Notes: generated by a model from the letters alone, not told the origin. Counted from the first letter of the stretch, positions 25,784-34,528 are shown. The stretch: 37,942 nucleotides of DNA from Gemmatimonadota bacterium (GCA_028873845.1 JAPPNO010000111.1:1-37942), one strand, 5' to 3'. Program-made: numbers and translations.

Positions 25784-27364
25784 CTATCCGTGGCGCCGCT
25801 GATCGAATGTGACAAAGGGAAACGGCAGGTCGGTGTCGCCGCAGCCCTCCTCGCTCAGGGCCTCGGGGATCGCCTCCACGACATCCGAGGGAACCAGCGC
25901 GGCCCCCAGTCCGTCACGTGCGGCCGCGCGTCCCGTCACGTGAAGGGCGAGGCCCGCCGCGGCGACCGGCTCGACTCCCTGGGCCAGAAAAGAGCCGATC
26001 GCGCCGGTCAGCACGTCACCCATCCCCGCCACCGCCAGGTCGGACCCGCCTTCCTGCGTGCTGACCAGCAGTCCCCCCTCCGGATCGGCCACCAGTGTCG
26101 GAGTACCCTTGAGGAGCGTCACCACACCGTGCGCGGCGGCGAAGTCCCGGGCCGTGGCCACGCGGTCGCGCTGGATCGCCGCGACGGTACGCGCGGTCAG
26201 GCCGGCCATCTCGCCGGGGTGCGGCGTGACGACGGTGTTCGCCCCGAGACGTTGTCCGGGGCCCCCGCCAGGGCGCCCCGCCAGGAGGGTCAGCGCATCG
26301 GCATCGATGACGGCGGGCCGGGATTCGCGCGCTTGAAGGGCCAGTTGCAGCTGCCGACCCGCCCTCGCCCCCGTGCCCATGCCCGGACCGATGGCGAGCG
26401 CGTCGCTTCGCAGCACCGCGTCGCGCAGCGCTTCCTCGTCGGCGGTGTCCACGAAGAGCGCTTCCGGAACTTCTCCGAGCACCGCCGCAGCCGGACCGGT
26501 GGCGCAGACCCGCACGAGCCCCACCCCGCAACGGAATGCGGCCCGGGTGGACAGGATCGCCGCCCCCGGCATGGCTGAACCGGCCACCACGGCCAAAGCG
26601 CCCACGTCGTACTTGTGGGTCACGGAAGGCCGGCGGGGGAAGGCCTCGCGCGCCCAACCCGGTGTCGCCAGTCGTGCCCAGCCCTCCGTTTCGGGTGGGG
26701 GGAACCCGATTTCGACGGCCACGACCCTGCCGCACAGGTCCCGCCCCGGGTAGAGAAGCGTCCCGAGTTTCGGCCACCCGAAGCACACGGTCACGTCGGC
26801 ACGGACGGCCTCCCCGCGCACCTCGCCGGTGTTGCCGTCCACGCCGGAGGGCGCGTCCAGCGCGACCACCGGGCGCCCGGCCTCGTTCACCAGTCCGATG
26901 GCCGCCGCGTGCGGTGCGCGCGGCGCGCCCCGGATCCCGGTGCCCAGCAGTCCGTCGACCACCACGCCCGCGCCCGCCAGGACCCCCGCCAGCTCTTCGG
27001 CCGCACCGGGCCGCCCGGGATCGAATCGCCTGCAGGGAATGTCCCAGCCGTGCAGGACCGGATCGGATCGGTTCCGCCCGCCCACGGCAACCGCGAGGAC
27101 ATCACGCCCCCACGCCGCGAGCGCCCTCAGGCAAACGAGCGCGTCACCCCCGTTGTTCCCGGCACCGACCGTTGCCACGACTCGTCCCGACGGGAGGAGG
27201 TGCTCGACGATCAGCGCTGCCCGTTGGCCGGCGTTCTCCATGAGTGCCGCCTCGGGGACTCCGCGCTCGACGATTGCGGTGTGATCGAATGCCGCCGCCT
27301 GATCGGCGGTCGGCGCTCGTACCTCTGTCTTCCCGAACGGCCCTGTCAGGCGGCCCGGGTTCAC
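25784..27364 (-). CDS. nnrD: Bifunctional NAD(P)HX epimerase / ADP-dependent NAD(P)HX dehydratase
   Basis: Repairs hydrated NADH/NADPH. 526 residues. The N-terminal half (about 15-225) is the YjeF-N epimerase with TVGAGNNGGDALVCLRAL (GAGNNGG 67-73), GLLGTGIRG and ALDAPSGVDGNTGEV. The C-terminal half (about 240-515) is the ribokinase-like dehydratase with HKYDVGALAVVAGS, IGPGMGTG, VVTPHPGEMAGLT, TLLKGTPTLVA and the catalytic Asp in AVAGMGDVLTGAIGSFLAQG. The GTG at 27364 starts 3 nt after the zinc-ribbon gene stops; a GTG about 15 codons further in is an alternative. It ends 87 nt before thiL. Confidence 0.93.
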   Translation of the reverse strand: MNPGRLTGPFGKTEVRAPTADQAAAFDHTAIVERGVPEAALMENAGQRAALIVEHLLPSGRVVATVGAGNNGGDALVCLRALAAWGRDVLAVAVGGRNRSDPVLHGWDIPCRRFDPGRPGAAEELAGVLAGAGVVVDGLLGTGIRGAPRAPHAAAIGLVNEAGRPVVALDAPSGVDGNTGEVRGEAVRADVTVCFGWPKLGTLLYPGRDLCGRVVAVEIGFPPPETEGWARLATPGWAREAFPRRPSVTHKYDVGALAVVAGSAMPGAAILSTRAAFRCGVGLVRVCATGPAAAVLGEVPEALFVDTADEEALRDAVLRSDALAIGPGMGTGARAGRQLQLALQARESRPAVIDADALTLLAGRPGGGPGQRLGANTVVTPHPGEMAGLTARTVAAIQRDRVATARDFAAAHGVVTLLKGTPTLVADPEGGLLVSTQEGGSDLAVAGMGDVLTGAIGSFLAQGVEPVAAAGLALHVTGRAAARDGLGAALVPSDVVEAIPEALSEEGCGDTDLPFPFVTFDQRRHG

Positions 27365-27367
27365 GGC

Positions 27368-27571
27368 CTACTTGTAGCTCTGCCCGATCGACCGCCCGAA
27401 GGTGATCTCGCCGTTATCGATGCGGATATTGAATCCGCAGTCCGGGTTCGAACATACCCAGGCCTTGTAACGGATCGGAGCTCCATCGCGTCCATAGTCG
27501 GACATGGGAAGCAAGACTCCGTCATTGCACTTCCTGCAGCTGGCAAAACTGTTGTCATCCAACGTGTTCAT
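27368..27571 (-). CDS. Small zinc-ribbon-like protein, function unknown
   Basis: 67 residues with two cysteine pairs, CRKC (12-15) and CSNPDC (40-45), spaced like a zinc ribbon. It ends in basic and aromatic residues (GRSIGQSYK). GAGGG lies 5-6 nt before the ATG. It has its own upstream promoter and a possibly folded leader of about 109 nt, and sits 3 nt before nnrD, so the two are probably cotranscribed. I do not recognise a named family; nucleic-acid or protein binding is possible but not shown. Confidence 0.7.
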   Translation of the reverse strand: MNTLDDNSFASCRKCNDGVLLPMSDYGRDGAPIRYKAWVCSNPDCGFNIRIDNGEITFGRSIGQSYK

Positions 27572-27686
27572 CGAACCCTCGTCATTAGCCTATCCCGACG
27601 ACCCGCGTAAGGTCGCCTCCAGGGGTGATTTGCGGTTCCGCGACCCTGTCTCGCGCCATCGGTCCCCGCAAGTTGCTCCGGGGCGG

Positions 27687-27716
27687 AAGCTATCAGAAAA
27701 CCGGTCCGTTTGCCAG
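27687..27716 (-). promoter_or_regulatory. Putative promoter of the zinc-ribbon/nnrD operon
   Basis: Minus strand: CTGGCA (27716-27711), 18-nt spacer, TAGCTT (27692-27687), the same -10 variant as before rex and the 14017 gene. Transcription would start near 27680, giving a leader of about 109 nt that contains two inverted repeats (CCCCG/CGGGG and GGTCGC/GCGACC). Confidence 0.4.
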
Positions 27717-27757
27717 ACATGGCCGCCATTTTCCCCGGAAAACCGCCTCTCGGCCCC

Positions 27758-28183
27758 TCATTCGACCGTTGTGGCCACCGTCCAGGGACATAAGGTCGCC
27801 ACCTTCCACGGATAGACGGTCCACGGGTAGTCGTGGTCGAAGACCTCCTCGAAGTCGAAGACATTCGCGAAATCCTCGGGGCGGTCGCTGTGGTCCTTGA
27901 CCAGAATCCCCAGCTCGACCAGGTCGAAGACCATCTCGCCCAAATCGCCCGTCGAGCGTATCCCCCAGTACTCCAGGACGGTGCGTGCCATGGGCCCGAA
28001 GCGTTCCATCGCGAGCGTCCGCACCGCGTCCGCCAACTCCTCTCCGGAGATGTGGCGCCGTTCACTCAGCCTCGAAATCACCCCGTGGAGCGCGTCGAGG
28101 AGAAAATTGTAGGCATCGCGGTGGAAACGCAGGTCCGCCGACTGAACGGTGGCCGGGGTTTCGAAGTGGTCGCAGGCGCTCAT
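27758..28183 (-). CDS. Minf_1886-family protein
   Basis: 141 residues, soluble, acidic. It matches the conserved family pattern in order: RFHRDAYNFLLDALH, RHISGEELADAVRTLAMERFGPMARTVLEYWGI, STGDLGEMVFDLVELGIL and EDFANVFDFEEVFD. No function is known for the family. The C-terminal tail is odd: PWTV, PWKVAT and PWTVAT follow each other within about 20 residues, a small internal repeat not typical of the family. It starts 17 nt after glyA ends, so it is probably the last gene of the glyA operon. No strong ribosome binding site is seen. Confidence 0.8.
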   Translation of the reverse strand: MSACDHFETPATVQSADLRFHRDAYNFLLDALHGVISRLSERRHISGEELADAVRTLAMERFGPMARTVLEYWGIRSTGDLGEMVFDLVELGILVKDHSDRPEDFANVFDFEEVFDHDYPWTVYPWKVATLCPWTVATTVE

Positions 28184-28200
28184 GACGCAATCTCACATGG

Positions 28201-29475
28201 TCAGGTGGGGGGCGCCAGTTCGCCGTACAGCGGGTAGGCGGCGCACAATTCGCCCACCATCGCGCGGATCCGCCGGATGCCGTCCTCGTCGCGGGGACGC
28301 TCGAGGATGTCGGCGATCCAGCCACCGATCGAGCGGATCTCCCGGGGACCCATGCCGCGCGTGGTGATTGCGGGTGTGCCGATGCGAAGCCCGGAAGTCA
28401 CGAACGGAGATCGGGTCTCACCGGGGACGGTATTCTTGTTGACGGTGATTCCGGCACGCTCCAGCGCCTGCTCGGCGTCCTTTCCCGTGAGGTCGCGGTC
28501 TCGGAGATCCACCAGGATGAGGTGATTGTCGGTTCCCCCGGACACGAGACGCAAACCCCGCTCCATGATCGTGTCCGCCAGCACGCGGGCATTCTCCACA
28601 ACCCTCCGCCCATACTCCCTGAAGCCCGGCAGAAGCGCCTCCCCCAGGGCGACCGCCTTCGAGGCGATCACGTGCACGAGAGGACCGCCCTGAATGAACG
28701 GAAAAACCATCCGGTCGATCGCGCCGGCATGCTCCTCGCGGCACATGACGAGGCCCCCGCGCGGACCGCGCAGGGTTTTGTGGGTTGTCGTGGTCACCAC
28801 GTCGGCGTGGGCCACGGGGCTGGGGTGGTGCCCGCCCGCCACCAGACCCGCAATGTGCGCCAGGTCGCACATGTGGACGGCGCCGACTTCCCTGGCGATC
28901 GCGCCGAAGGCCTCGAAGTCGATGGTGCGGGGGTAGGCGGAGGCCCCGGTGACGATCATCTTCGGGCGGGTTCGCAGAGCGGTCTCGCGCACCGCGTCGT
29001 AGTCGATCCGAGCGTCCGACTCGCGCACGCCGTAGGCGGCAACTTCGAAGAAACGTCCGCTGAAATTGACGGGCGAGCCGTGTGTGAGGTGGCCTCCGTG
29101 ACTCAGGTTCATGCCCAGGATCCGGTCGCCGGGATCGAGGAAAGCGAAGTACCCGGCCATGTTGGCCTGCGCCCCCGAGTGCGGCTGGACGTTCGCGTGG
29201 CCGGCACCGAAGAGCGCCGTGGCCCTGGTGCGGGCCAGCTCCTCCACCCGGTCGGCGAACTCGCAACCTCCGTAGTAGCGCCTGCCCGGCAATCCCTCCG
29301 CGTACTTGTGGGTGAAGACCGTGCCGAGAGCCTCCCGCACCGCCGGGGAAACGAAGTTCTCGCTCGCGATCATCTCGAGCTGGCCCCGCTGCCGGGACGC
29401 TTCGCCCAGTACGGCGCGATAGACCCGCTCGTCCGTCTTTTCGAGGTACCGCATCGGGCGTTCGCTTTCCTTCAT
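28201..29475 (-). CDS. glyA: Serine hydroxymethyltransferase
   Basis: PLP enzyme converting serine and tetrahydrofolate to glycine and methylene-THF. 424 residues from ATG 29475 (GGGAG 5 nt upstream); ATG 29454 is also possible. Signature parts: [50 protein letters not shown], and the PLP lysine Lys233 in [16 protein letters not shown], then [12 protein letters not shown] and [14 protein letters not shown]. It follows the acyl-CoA dehydrogenase gene by 50 nt. Confidence 0.97.
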   Translation of the reverse strand: MKESERPMRYLEKTDERVYRAVLGEASRQRGQLEMIASENFVSPAVREALGTVFTHKYAEGLPGRRYYGGCEFADRVEELARTRATALFGAGHANVQPHSGAQANMAGYFAFLDPGDRILGMNLSHGGHLTHGSPVNFSGRFFEVAAYGVRESDARIDYDAVRETALRTRPKMIVTGASAYPRTIDFEAFGAIAREVGAVHMCDLAHIAGLVAGGHHPSPVAHADVVTTTTHKTLRGPRGGLVMCREEHAGAIDRMVFPFIQGGPLVHVIASKAVALGEALLPGFREYGRRVVENARVLADTIMERGLRLVSGGTDNHLILVDLRDRDLTGKDAEQALERAGITVNKNTVPGETRSPFVTSGLRIGTPAITTRGMGPREIRSIGGWIADILERPRDEDGIRRIRAMVGELCAAYPLYGELAPPT

Positions 29476-29525
29476 CCTGTCTCCCGCTGCTGTTCGGCCG
29501 GCCGCTTCGAACGCCCTCCGATGGC

Positions 29526-30683
29526 TCACGACGGGCGCGTGACCGCGCGGCCGATCACCAGCCTGAGGACTTCGCTGGTCCCTTCGTATATCTCGGTGCC
29601 TTTGGCGTCCCGCATGAGCCTTTCCACCGGGAATTCCCGCATGAAACCATAACCGCCGAAGATGCGAACCGCCTCTTCGGTCACCCACATGGCCGTTTCG
29701 CTGGCCAGCAGCTTGGCCATCGCCGAGCGCGCGGTGACCGGGAGGTCTTCGCCGTCACTCCCACGCCGCGCCTGCCAGGCGGCCGCCCCCTCCATGACCA
29801 GTGCCCGCGAGGCGGCGACCTTCGTGGCCATGAGCGCGAGGTTGCTCCGGATGGCCCCGAATTCCGCGATGGGACGGTCGAACTGGCGCCGTTCGCGCGC
29901 GTATCCCGTGGCGTGTTCCAGTGCAGCCTGCGCGATTCCCACCGCCTGGGCCCCGATCCCCAGCCGTCCCAGGTCCAGGGCTCCCAGCGCATAGCCGAGT
30001 CCCCTGCCCGGATCTCCCACCAGCCGCCCGGTGCCGACCCGAACCCCGTCGAGCTCCACCGAGACGGTCTCCGATGCGCGCAGGCCCATGGTCTTCTCTC
30101 GCCTTCCCACCCGGTATCCCTCGGCGTCGGTGTCGACCAGAAAGGCGCCGATCGGTGGCCGCGGCCCGGACGGCCCGGTCCGCGCGAAGGCGATGACCAC
30201 ATCGGCCCGGGAACCGTTGGTGACCCACTTCTTCGACCCCGACAAGGTCCACACCCCGTCCTCCACGCACGCCCGCGTGCTCATGGCGGACGGGTCGCTT
30301 CCCGCCTCCGCCTCGGAGAGGGCGAACCCCGCAATCTTCTCGCCCGAGGCGAGCGCGGGAAGCCATCGGGACTTCTGCGCCTCGGTGCCGTGCACCAGGA
30401 GGATGTGGGGAACGGGCCCGTTCTGGATGGCTACGGTGAGGGACAGTGCGGCGTCCCCGCGGGCAATCTCCTCCAGCGCGACCAGGTAGGTGGGAACATC
30501 GAAACCCAGTCCGCCGTACTCCTGGGGCGTGAGCATGCCCAGAAAGCCCAGCTCGCCGAGCTTGTCCAGCACCTCCCGTTCGAAGCCCCGGTCGCGGTCC
30601 CACGCGGCCGCGCGGGGTACGATCTCGCCCTCGACGAACTCGCGCGCCAGGTCGCGGATCTCGCGCTGTTCGGCGGTGAGCAC
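29526..30683 (-). CDS. Acyl-CoA dehydrogenase (short/medium-chain type)
   Basis: FAD enzyme that introduces the 2,3-double bond into acyl-CoA. 385 residues, GTG start 2 nt after the previous stop; the longer open frame runs inside the upstream gene. Family motifs: [96 protein letters not shown], and the catalytic Glu367 in IYEGTSE. The site matches butyryl- and short-chain enzymes. It works naturally with the hydroxyacyl-CoA dehydrogenase and thiolase of the same gene run; no etfAB is in the window. Confidence 0.95.
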   Translation of the reverse strand: MLTAEQREIRDLAREFVEGEIVPRAAAWDRDRGFEREVLDKLGELGFLGMLTPQEYGGLGFDVPTYLVALEEIARGDAALSLTVAIQNGPVPHILLVHGTEAQKSRWLPALASGEKIAGFALSEAEAGSDPSAMSTRACVEDGVWTLSGSKKWVTNGSRADVVIAFARTGPSGPRPPIGAFLVDTDAEGYRVGRREKTMGLRASETVSVELDGVRVGTGRLVGDPGRGLGYALGALDLGRLGIGAQAVGIAQAALEHATGYARERRQFDRPIAEFGAIRSNLALMATKVAASRALVMEGAAAWQARRGSDGEDLPVTARSAMAKLLASETAMWVTEEAVRIFGGYGFMREFPVERLMRDAKGTEIYEGTSEVLRLVIGRAVTRPS

Positions 30684-30685
30684 GA

Positions 30686-31546
30686 TCAGCGGCCTCCGCC
30701 GTAGATGTGGAACCCGCGCCCCGTCTTGCGTCCCAGCCACCCCGCCGCCACGTACTGGCGCAGCAGCGGACAGGGGCGGTAGCGGTCGTCGCCCAGCTCC
30801 CTGTGGAGCACCTCCAGGATGTTCAGGCAGGTATCGAGCCCGATCAGGTCGGCGAGGGCCAGCGGCCCCATCGGGTGGTTCATGCCCAGCTTCATGACCG
30901 TGTCGATGGCCTCCGCCTCCGCCACCCCCTCCATGAGCGCGAACACGGCCTCGTTGATCATCGGGGCCAGGATCCGGTTGGAGACGAAGCCGGGGAAGTC
31001 GCGCACCTCGACGGGGACCTTGCCCAGGGCCCGGGAGAGGTTCATCACCGTCGCCGTGGTGGCGTCGTCCGTGCGCAGCCCGCGGATGACCTCCACCAGC
31101 TTCATGACCGGGACCGGATTCATGAAGTGCATCCCGATGACCTGCCCGGGGCGCGTCGTGCCGGCGGCGATCGCCGTGATCGAGATCGACGAGGTGTTCG
31201 AGGCCAGGATCGCATCGCGTGGTGCGAGACGGTCGAGTTGTTCGAAGATCCCGTACTTGAGCTCCGCGATCTCGGGCACGGCCTCCACCACCAGCCCCGC
31301 CCGGCTCACGCGCTCCAGCGCGGTTGCAGGTTCGATGCGGCCCAGTGCCGCGTGCCGCTCCGCCTCGCCGATCTTCCCCTTCGACCGCTGCCGTTCGAGG
31401 TTGCGCCCGATCGTGGCGAGGCCGCGCTCGTGCGCGCCGGGGTCCGAGTCCACCAGGACGACCTCCAGCCCGGCCAGTGCGCAAACGTGGGCGATGCCGT
31501 TCCCCATCGTGCCGGCGCCCACGACAGCCACTCGTTCGATCGTCAT
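30686..31546 (-). CDS. 3-hydroxybutyryl-CoA / 3-hydroxyacyl-CoA dehydrogenase
   Basis: NAD(P)-dependent oxidation of 3-hydroxyacyl-CoA or the reverse reduction of acetoacetyl-CoA. 286 residues. Rossmann motif VGAGTMGNGIAH (9-20), SNTSSISI with Ser119, catalytic His140 and Glu152 in MHFMNPVPVMKLVEVI, and the C-terminal domain with DFPGFVSNRILAPMINEAVFAL and MNHPMGPLALADLIGLD. Length and sequence fit the single-function Hbd type. GAGGAG lies 6 nt before the ATG. It is 90 nt downstream of bioY. Confidence 0.95.
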   Translation of the reverse strand: MTIERVAVVGAGTMGNGIAHVCALAGLEVVLVDSDPGAHERGLATIGRNLERQRSKGKIGEAERHAALGRIEPATALERVSRAGLVVEAVPEIAELKYGIFEQLDRLAPRDAILASNTSSISITAIAAGTTRPGQVIGMHFMNPVPVMKLVEVIRGLRTDDATTATVMNLSRALGKVPVEVRDFPGFVSNRILAPMINEAVFALMEGVAEAEAIDTVMKLGMNHPMGPLALADLIGLDTCLNILEVLHRELGDDRYRPCPLLRQYVAAGWLGRKTGRGFHIYGGGR

Positions 31547-31636
31547 TCAATCTCCTCTGCGGGTTCTTGCCACCGCCGCCGCGCCGACAACGGAAATCCG
31601 GATTGTGGTGCGGACCCGGATCGTGGGGCGTGGCTG

Positions 31637-32263
31637 CTAGCCTTGCCCGCTCTCCCGGGACCGCCGCCAGAACCCGCCCCGAGCTATCAGGTAGACGATG
31701 GCGGCCTTGATTGCCGCGCCCGGCAGGAACGGCTGCACACCCGAGGCGAAAACCTCGCGCGCATTCAGCCCGGTCACGACCGACAGCCAGCTGGCACCCG
31801 AGGCAAAGATCAGCGCGGTAGCCACGACGAGCGCGACCGCCGTCCGGACCCGACGCCTATCGCGACCGGCAATCCAGCCCGCGAGCGCCGCCGCCGCCGG
31901 GAAAGCCAGCAGGTAGCCGCCGGTCGGGCTCAACAGCCAGGGCAGTCCGGCTCCGCCCATCGCGAAGACGGGGACCCCGGCCAGGCCCAGCCCCAGGTAG
32001 AGCAGCTGCGAGGCCGCGCCCGCGACCGGCCCGAGCAGCACGCCCGCAAGGAGCACGAAGAGCGTCTGGAGCGTCATGGGGACCGGTGTGAAGCCGAGGG
32101 GTACGGCAACATGGGCGCCCACCGCGGTCAGGGCCGCGAACAGGACGACCGCCACCGGAAGGGTAACCGGGCGGTGCGCCGCCAACAGGCGTGAGAAGCG
32201 CGCCGCCACCGGATTCTCCGGTTCGGCCAGGGCAACGTCTGTGGTCGTTCGAGAGTGGATCAT
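31637..32263 (-). CDS. bioY: BioY-type biotin transporter (ECF S component)
   Basis: Membrane biotin-binding subunit, 208 residues, about six helices from residue 33 on. Family motifs: GFTPVPMTLQTLFVLLAGVLLGP, LYLGLGLAGVPVFA, LLSPTGGYLLAFP, and GVQPFLPGAAIKAAIVYLIA near the end. No BioM/BioN energising subunits are nearby; BioY can use a shared ECF module. It lies between thiolase and the dehydrogenase genes, 15 nt after the thiolase stop. GGACGGCGGA precedes the ATG. Confidence 0.93.
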   Translation of the reverse strand: MIHSRTTTDVALAEPENPVAARFSRLLAAHRPVTLPVAVVLFAALTAVGAHVAVPLGFTPVPMTLQTLFVLLAGVLLGPVAGAASQLLYLGLGLAGVPVFAMGGAGLPWLLSPTGGYLLAFPAAAALAGWIAGRDRRRVRTAVALVVATALIFASGASWLSVVTGLNAREVFASGVQPFLPGAAIKAAIVYLIARGGFWRRSRESGQG

Positions 32264-32278
32264 TCCGCCGTCCTCGGT

Positions 32279-33490
32279 TCAGTTCGTGCGTACGGCCAGG
32301 GCGACCGCGTTGCCGCCGCCAAGACACAGGGTCGCCATCCCGGTCTCCACATCCCGCGCGGCCATCGCGCCCAGCAGGGTAACCAGGATCCGCGCACCCG
32401 ACGCCCCGATGGGATGCCCCAGTGCCACCGCACCACCCCGCACGTTCACGCGGTCGGGGTCCATGCGCAACTCCCGCATGTCCGCGATGGCCTGCACCGC
32501 GAACGCTTCGTTCATCTCCACAAGTCCGTAGTCCGCGATTTCGGTTCCTTCGAGCCGCATCAGGTTGCGAACGGCCCTGACGGGCGCGAAGAAGAGGTCG
32601 CGGGGCTCGGTGCCGCCCGCGGCGTACCCCGTAATGACGGCCCGGAAGGGCAATCCGTGGGCCACGGCGTACTCCTGGCTGGCCACGACCAGCGCCGAAG
32701 CCCCGTCGTTCAGTCCCGGCGCGTTCCCGGCGGTCACGACCAGTTCGTCGAGCCCCCGGGGGGCGTCGCGCGGGAAGGCCGGGCGCAGGCGGCCGAGCGC
32801 CTCCAGGGAGGTGTTCCGGCGCGGCCCCTCGTCGGTGTCCACCGTCGTTGCGCCGCGGCGCGTCCTGACCGTGACCGGGACGATCTCCGGCCCGAACCCT
32901 CCCTCGTCCATCGCGGCAACGGCCTTGCGGTGGGACCCGAGCGCGAACGAGTCCGCCTCTTCCCGCGTCACGCCGGCCTTCGCGGCCGTGTACTCGGCGT
33001 GTCCGCCCATGTGGCAGTCCCCGAAGGAGCACCAGAGACCATCGTGGACGAGCCCGTCCTGCACGGTCCGATCCCCGAACTTCACCCCGCCCCTCATTCC
33101 CCGCAGGTAGTACGGCACATTGGACATCGACTCGAAGCCCCCGGCCACCACCAGGCGCGCGTCGCCCGCCCTGACCGCCTGGGCGGCCAGCATGACCGCC
33201 TTCAGCCCGGAACCGCACACCTTGTTGACGGTGACCGCGGGAACGCTCGCCGGCACCCCCCCGTTCACCGCGGCCTGGCGGGCGGGGGCCTGTCCCGCGC
33301 CGGCGCTCACCACGTTGCCCATGATCACCTCGTCGACTTCCGTGACGTCGATGTCGGCGCGCGACACGGCTTCGCGCACCACGGCCGCGCCCAGGTCGGG
33401 GCCGGATAGGGGGCCGAGACCCCCCAGGAAGCGTCCGATCGGAGTGCGGACCCCGTCCAGGATTACGGGTGTGCGCGCTGGGTCGGGCAC
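32279..33490 (-). CDS. Thiolase (acetyl-CoA C-acetyltransferase type)
   Basis: Condenses or cleaves acyl-CoA thioesters; probably acetyl-CoA acetyltransferase. 403 residues. Nucleophile Cys92 in VNKVCGSGLKAVM, VAGGFESMSNVPY, MGGHAEYTAAKAGVTREEAD, NEAFAVQ, RGGAVALGHPIGASGARILVT (catalytic His) and the final CLGGGNAVAL (acid/base Cys). The frame is open up to about 33637, but GTG 33490 places the start at PDPARTPVILDGVRTPIG as in relatives. No Shine-Dalgarno sequence is seen before it. A 142-nt leader with a palindrome and a dispersed repeat precedes it. Confidence 0.93.
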   Translation of the reverse strand: MPDPARTPVILDGVRTPIGRFLGGLGPLSGPDLGAAVVREAVSRADIDVTEVDEVIMGNVVSAGAGQAPARQAAVNGGVPASVPAVTVNKVCGSGLKAVMLAAQAVRAGDARLVVAGGFESMSNVPYYLRGMRGGVKFGDRTVQDGLVHDGLWCSFGDCHMGGHAEYTAAKAGVTREEADSFALGSHRKAVAAMDEGGFGPEIVPVTVRTRRGATTVDTDEGPRRNTSLEALGRLRPAFPRDAPRGLDELVVTAGNAPGLNDGASALVVASQEYAVAHGLPFRAVITGYAAGGTEPRDLFFAPVRAVRNLMRLEGTEIADYGLVEMNEAFAVQAIADMRELRMDPDRVNVRGGAVALGHPIGASGARILVTLLGAMAARDVETGMATLCLGGGNAVALAVRTN

Positions 33491-33513
33491 GGCGGTGTCG
33501 CGTCCGCGGGCCG

Positions 33514-33567
33514 CCTGTCCGTGGACAGGGCCGCGCGGGCATCGGGATGGGTGAGGCGCCGGGCCGG
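33514..33567 (-). repeat. Dispersed intergenic repeat, copy A, with an adjoining palindrome
   Basis: Positions 33517-33567 match 36058-36111 in the same orientation at 44 of 51 aligned bases with one 3-nt gap. The shared parts include GTCCGTGGACAG and GGTGAGGCGC. In this copy the start also forms a 7-bp palindrome (CCTGTCC-GT-GGACAGG, 33514-33529). It ends 23 nt upstream of the thiolase GTG, inside its leader. Confidence 0.7.
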
Positions 33568-33638
33568 CGGGCCCCACGCGAGGGGGAGGCCGGCCAGGGG
33601 CCGGGGAGTGGGCGCATTCGCAACAATCGGCATCCAAC

Positions 33639-33647
33639 AGTATACCA
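33639..33647 (-). promoter_or_regulatory. Extended -10 promoter of the thiolase operon
   Basis: Minus strand TGGTATACT: a TATACT hexamer (33644-33639) with the extended TGn in front. No strong -35 is visible. The start would be near 33632, leaving a leader of about 142 nt. This is the most AT-rich short stretch between the exonuclease and thiolase genes. Confidence 0.5.
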
Positions 33648-33679
33648 AGAGGCCCCGCTTCACGGCACCTGCCGGAGTC

Positions 33680-34528
33680 TCACCCACGGCGCCCCAACCC
33701 GCCGTGCGCGAAAAGATCCCGCTGATACCGGGCCCCCCGCGGCGGCCGGTACCGCTTCAGCGAACGCAGATCCCCGATCCCCAGCGACTCCGCCCGGTCC
33801 AGCAGGCGCAGCAGGACGCGAGCGGTGGCGAGCGCGTCGCCGCGGGCGCGGTGGCGGCCGTGAATCGGGATGTCGAAGAACTCCGACAGCGCGTCCAGGT
33901 TGCGATGGCGCAGCTCGGGCGCGAGGCGCCGGGCCAGGCTGATCGTGCAGAGCCGCTCCACCTCGGGAACGTCGCCGAGCGCGTCCCCGAGCTGTGCCCT
34001 CACCCATCCCCAGTCGAAGCTCACGTTGTGGGCGACGAAGACCCGGCCGGCGATGCGCCGAAACACCTCCTCCGCGATCTCGTCGAAGGTGGGCGCCCCG
34101 GCGAGCATGTGGTCGTCGATCCCGGTGAGTTCGACGGTCCGGCGCGGAACCCGGCGCCCCGGGTGCACCAGCGTCTCGAAAACGTCCTGCACCGCACCCC
34201 CCCGCACCTCCACCACGGCCACCTCGGTCATGCGGTGTCCGCCCTCGTAACGGCCACCCGTCGTCTCCACGTCCACGACCGCATACGAAAGCCTCGACAG
34301 CAGCGCTCCGGGGCGGCGGGCGCCCCCGCTCAGACTCCACACGCCTTCGCCGTCCACCTCGAAGCGGTCGTCGCCGCCCAGCAGCGCGAAGACAGCAGCG
34401 GAAGCCGCGCCCGGATGCCCGTTCAGACCAAGCACGCGCCGGGCCACTTCGGTGGTGGGGAGCGGCCCGCGTCGCAACACCTCCCAGGCGCCCTGCAGGA
34501 GGGAGCGCCGGCCCGGCTGCGAGGTCAC
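33680..34528 (-). CDS. DnaQ-like DEDDh 3'-5' exonuclease with N-terminal winged-helix-like domain
   Basis: 282 residues; the GTG overlaps the rex stop (GTGA). The exonuclease domain (about 80-245) has all five DEDDh residues: Asp86 and Glu88 (VVDVETTGG), Asp172 (AHNVSFDWGWV), His226 and Asp231 (HRARGDALATARVL). It resembles the epsilon subunit of DNA polymerase III, but no separate polymerase-binding motif is visible. The first 70 residues (GAWEVLRRGPLPTTEVARRVLGL, then DRFEVDGEGVWSL) look like a small winged helix of the HARE-HTH kind; this is a pattern judgement. The last 20 residues are basic. Possible roles are proofreading, repair or RNA/DNA trimming. Confidence 0.88.
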   Translation of the reverse strand: MTSQPGRRSLLQGAWEVLRRGPLPTTEVARRVLGLNGHPGAASAAVFALLGGDDRFEVDGEGVWSLSGGARRPGALLSRLSYAVVDVETTGGRYEGGHRMTEVAVVEVRGGAVQDVFETLVHPGRRVPRRTVELTGIDDHMLAGAPTFDEIAEEVFRRIAGRVFVAHNVSFDWGWVRAQLGDALGDVPEVERLCTISLARRLAPELRHRNLDALSEFFDIPIHGRHRARGDALATARVLLRLLDRAESLGIGDLRSLKRYRPPRGARYQRDLFAHGGLGRRG

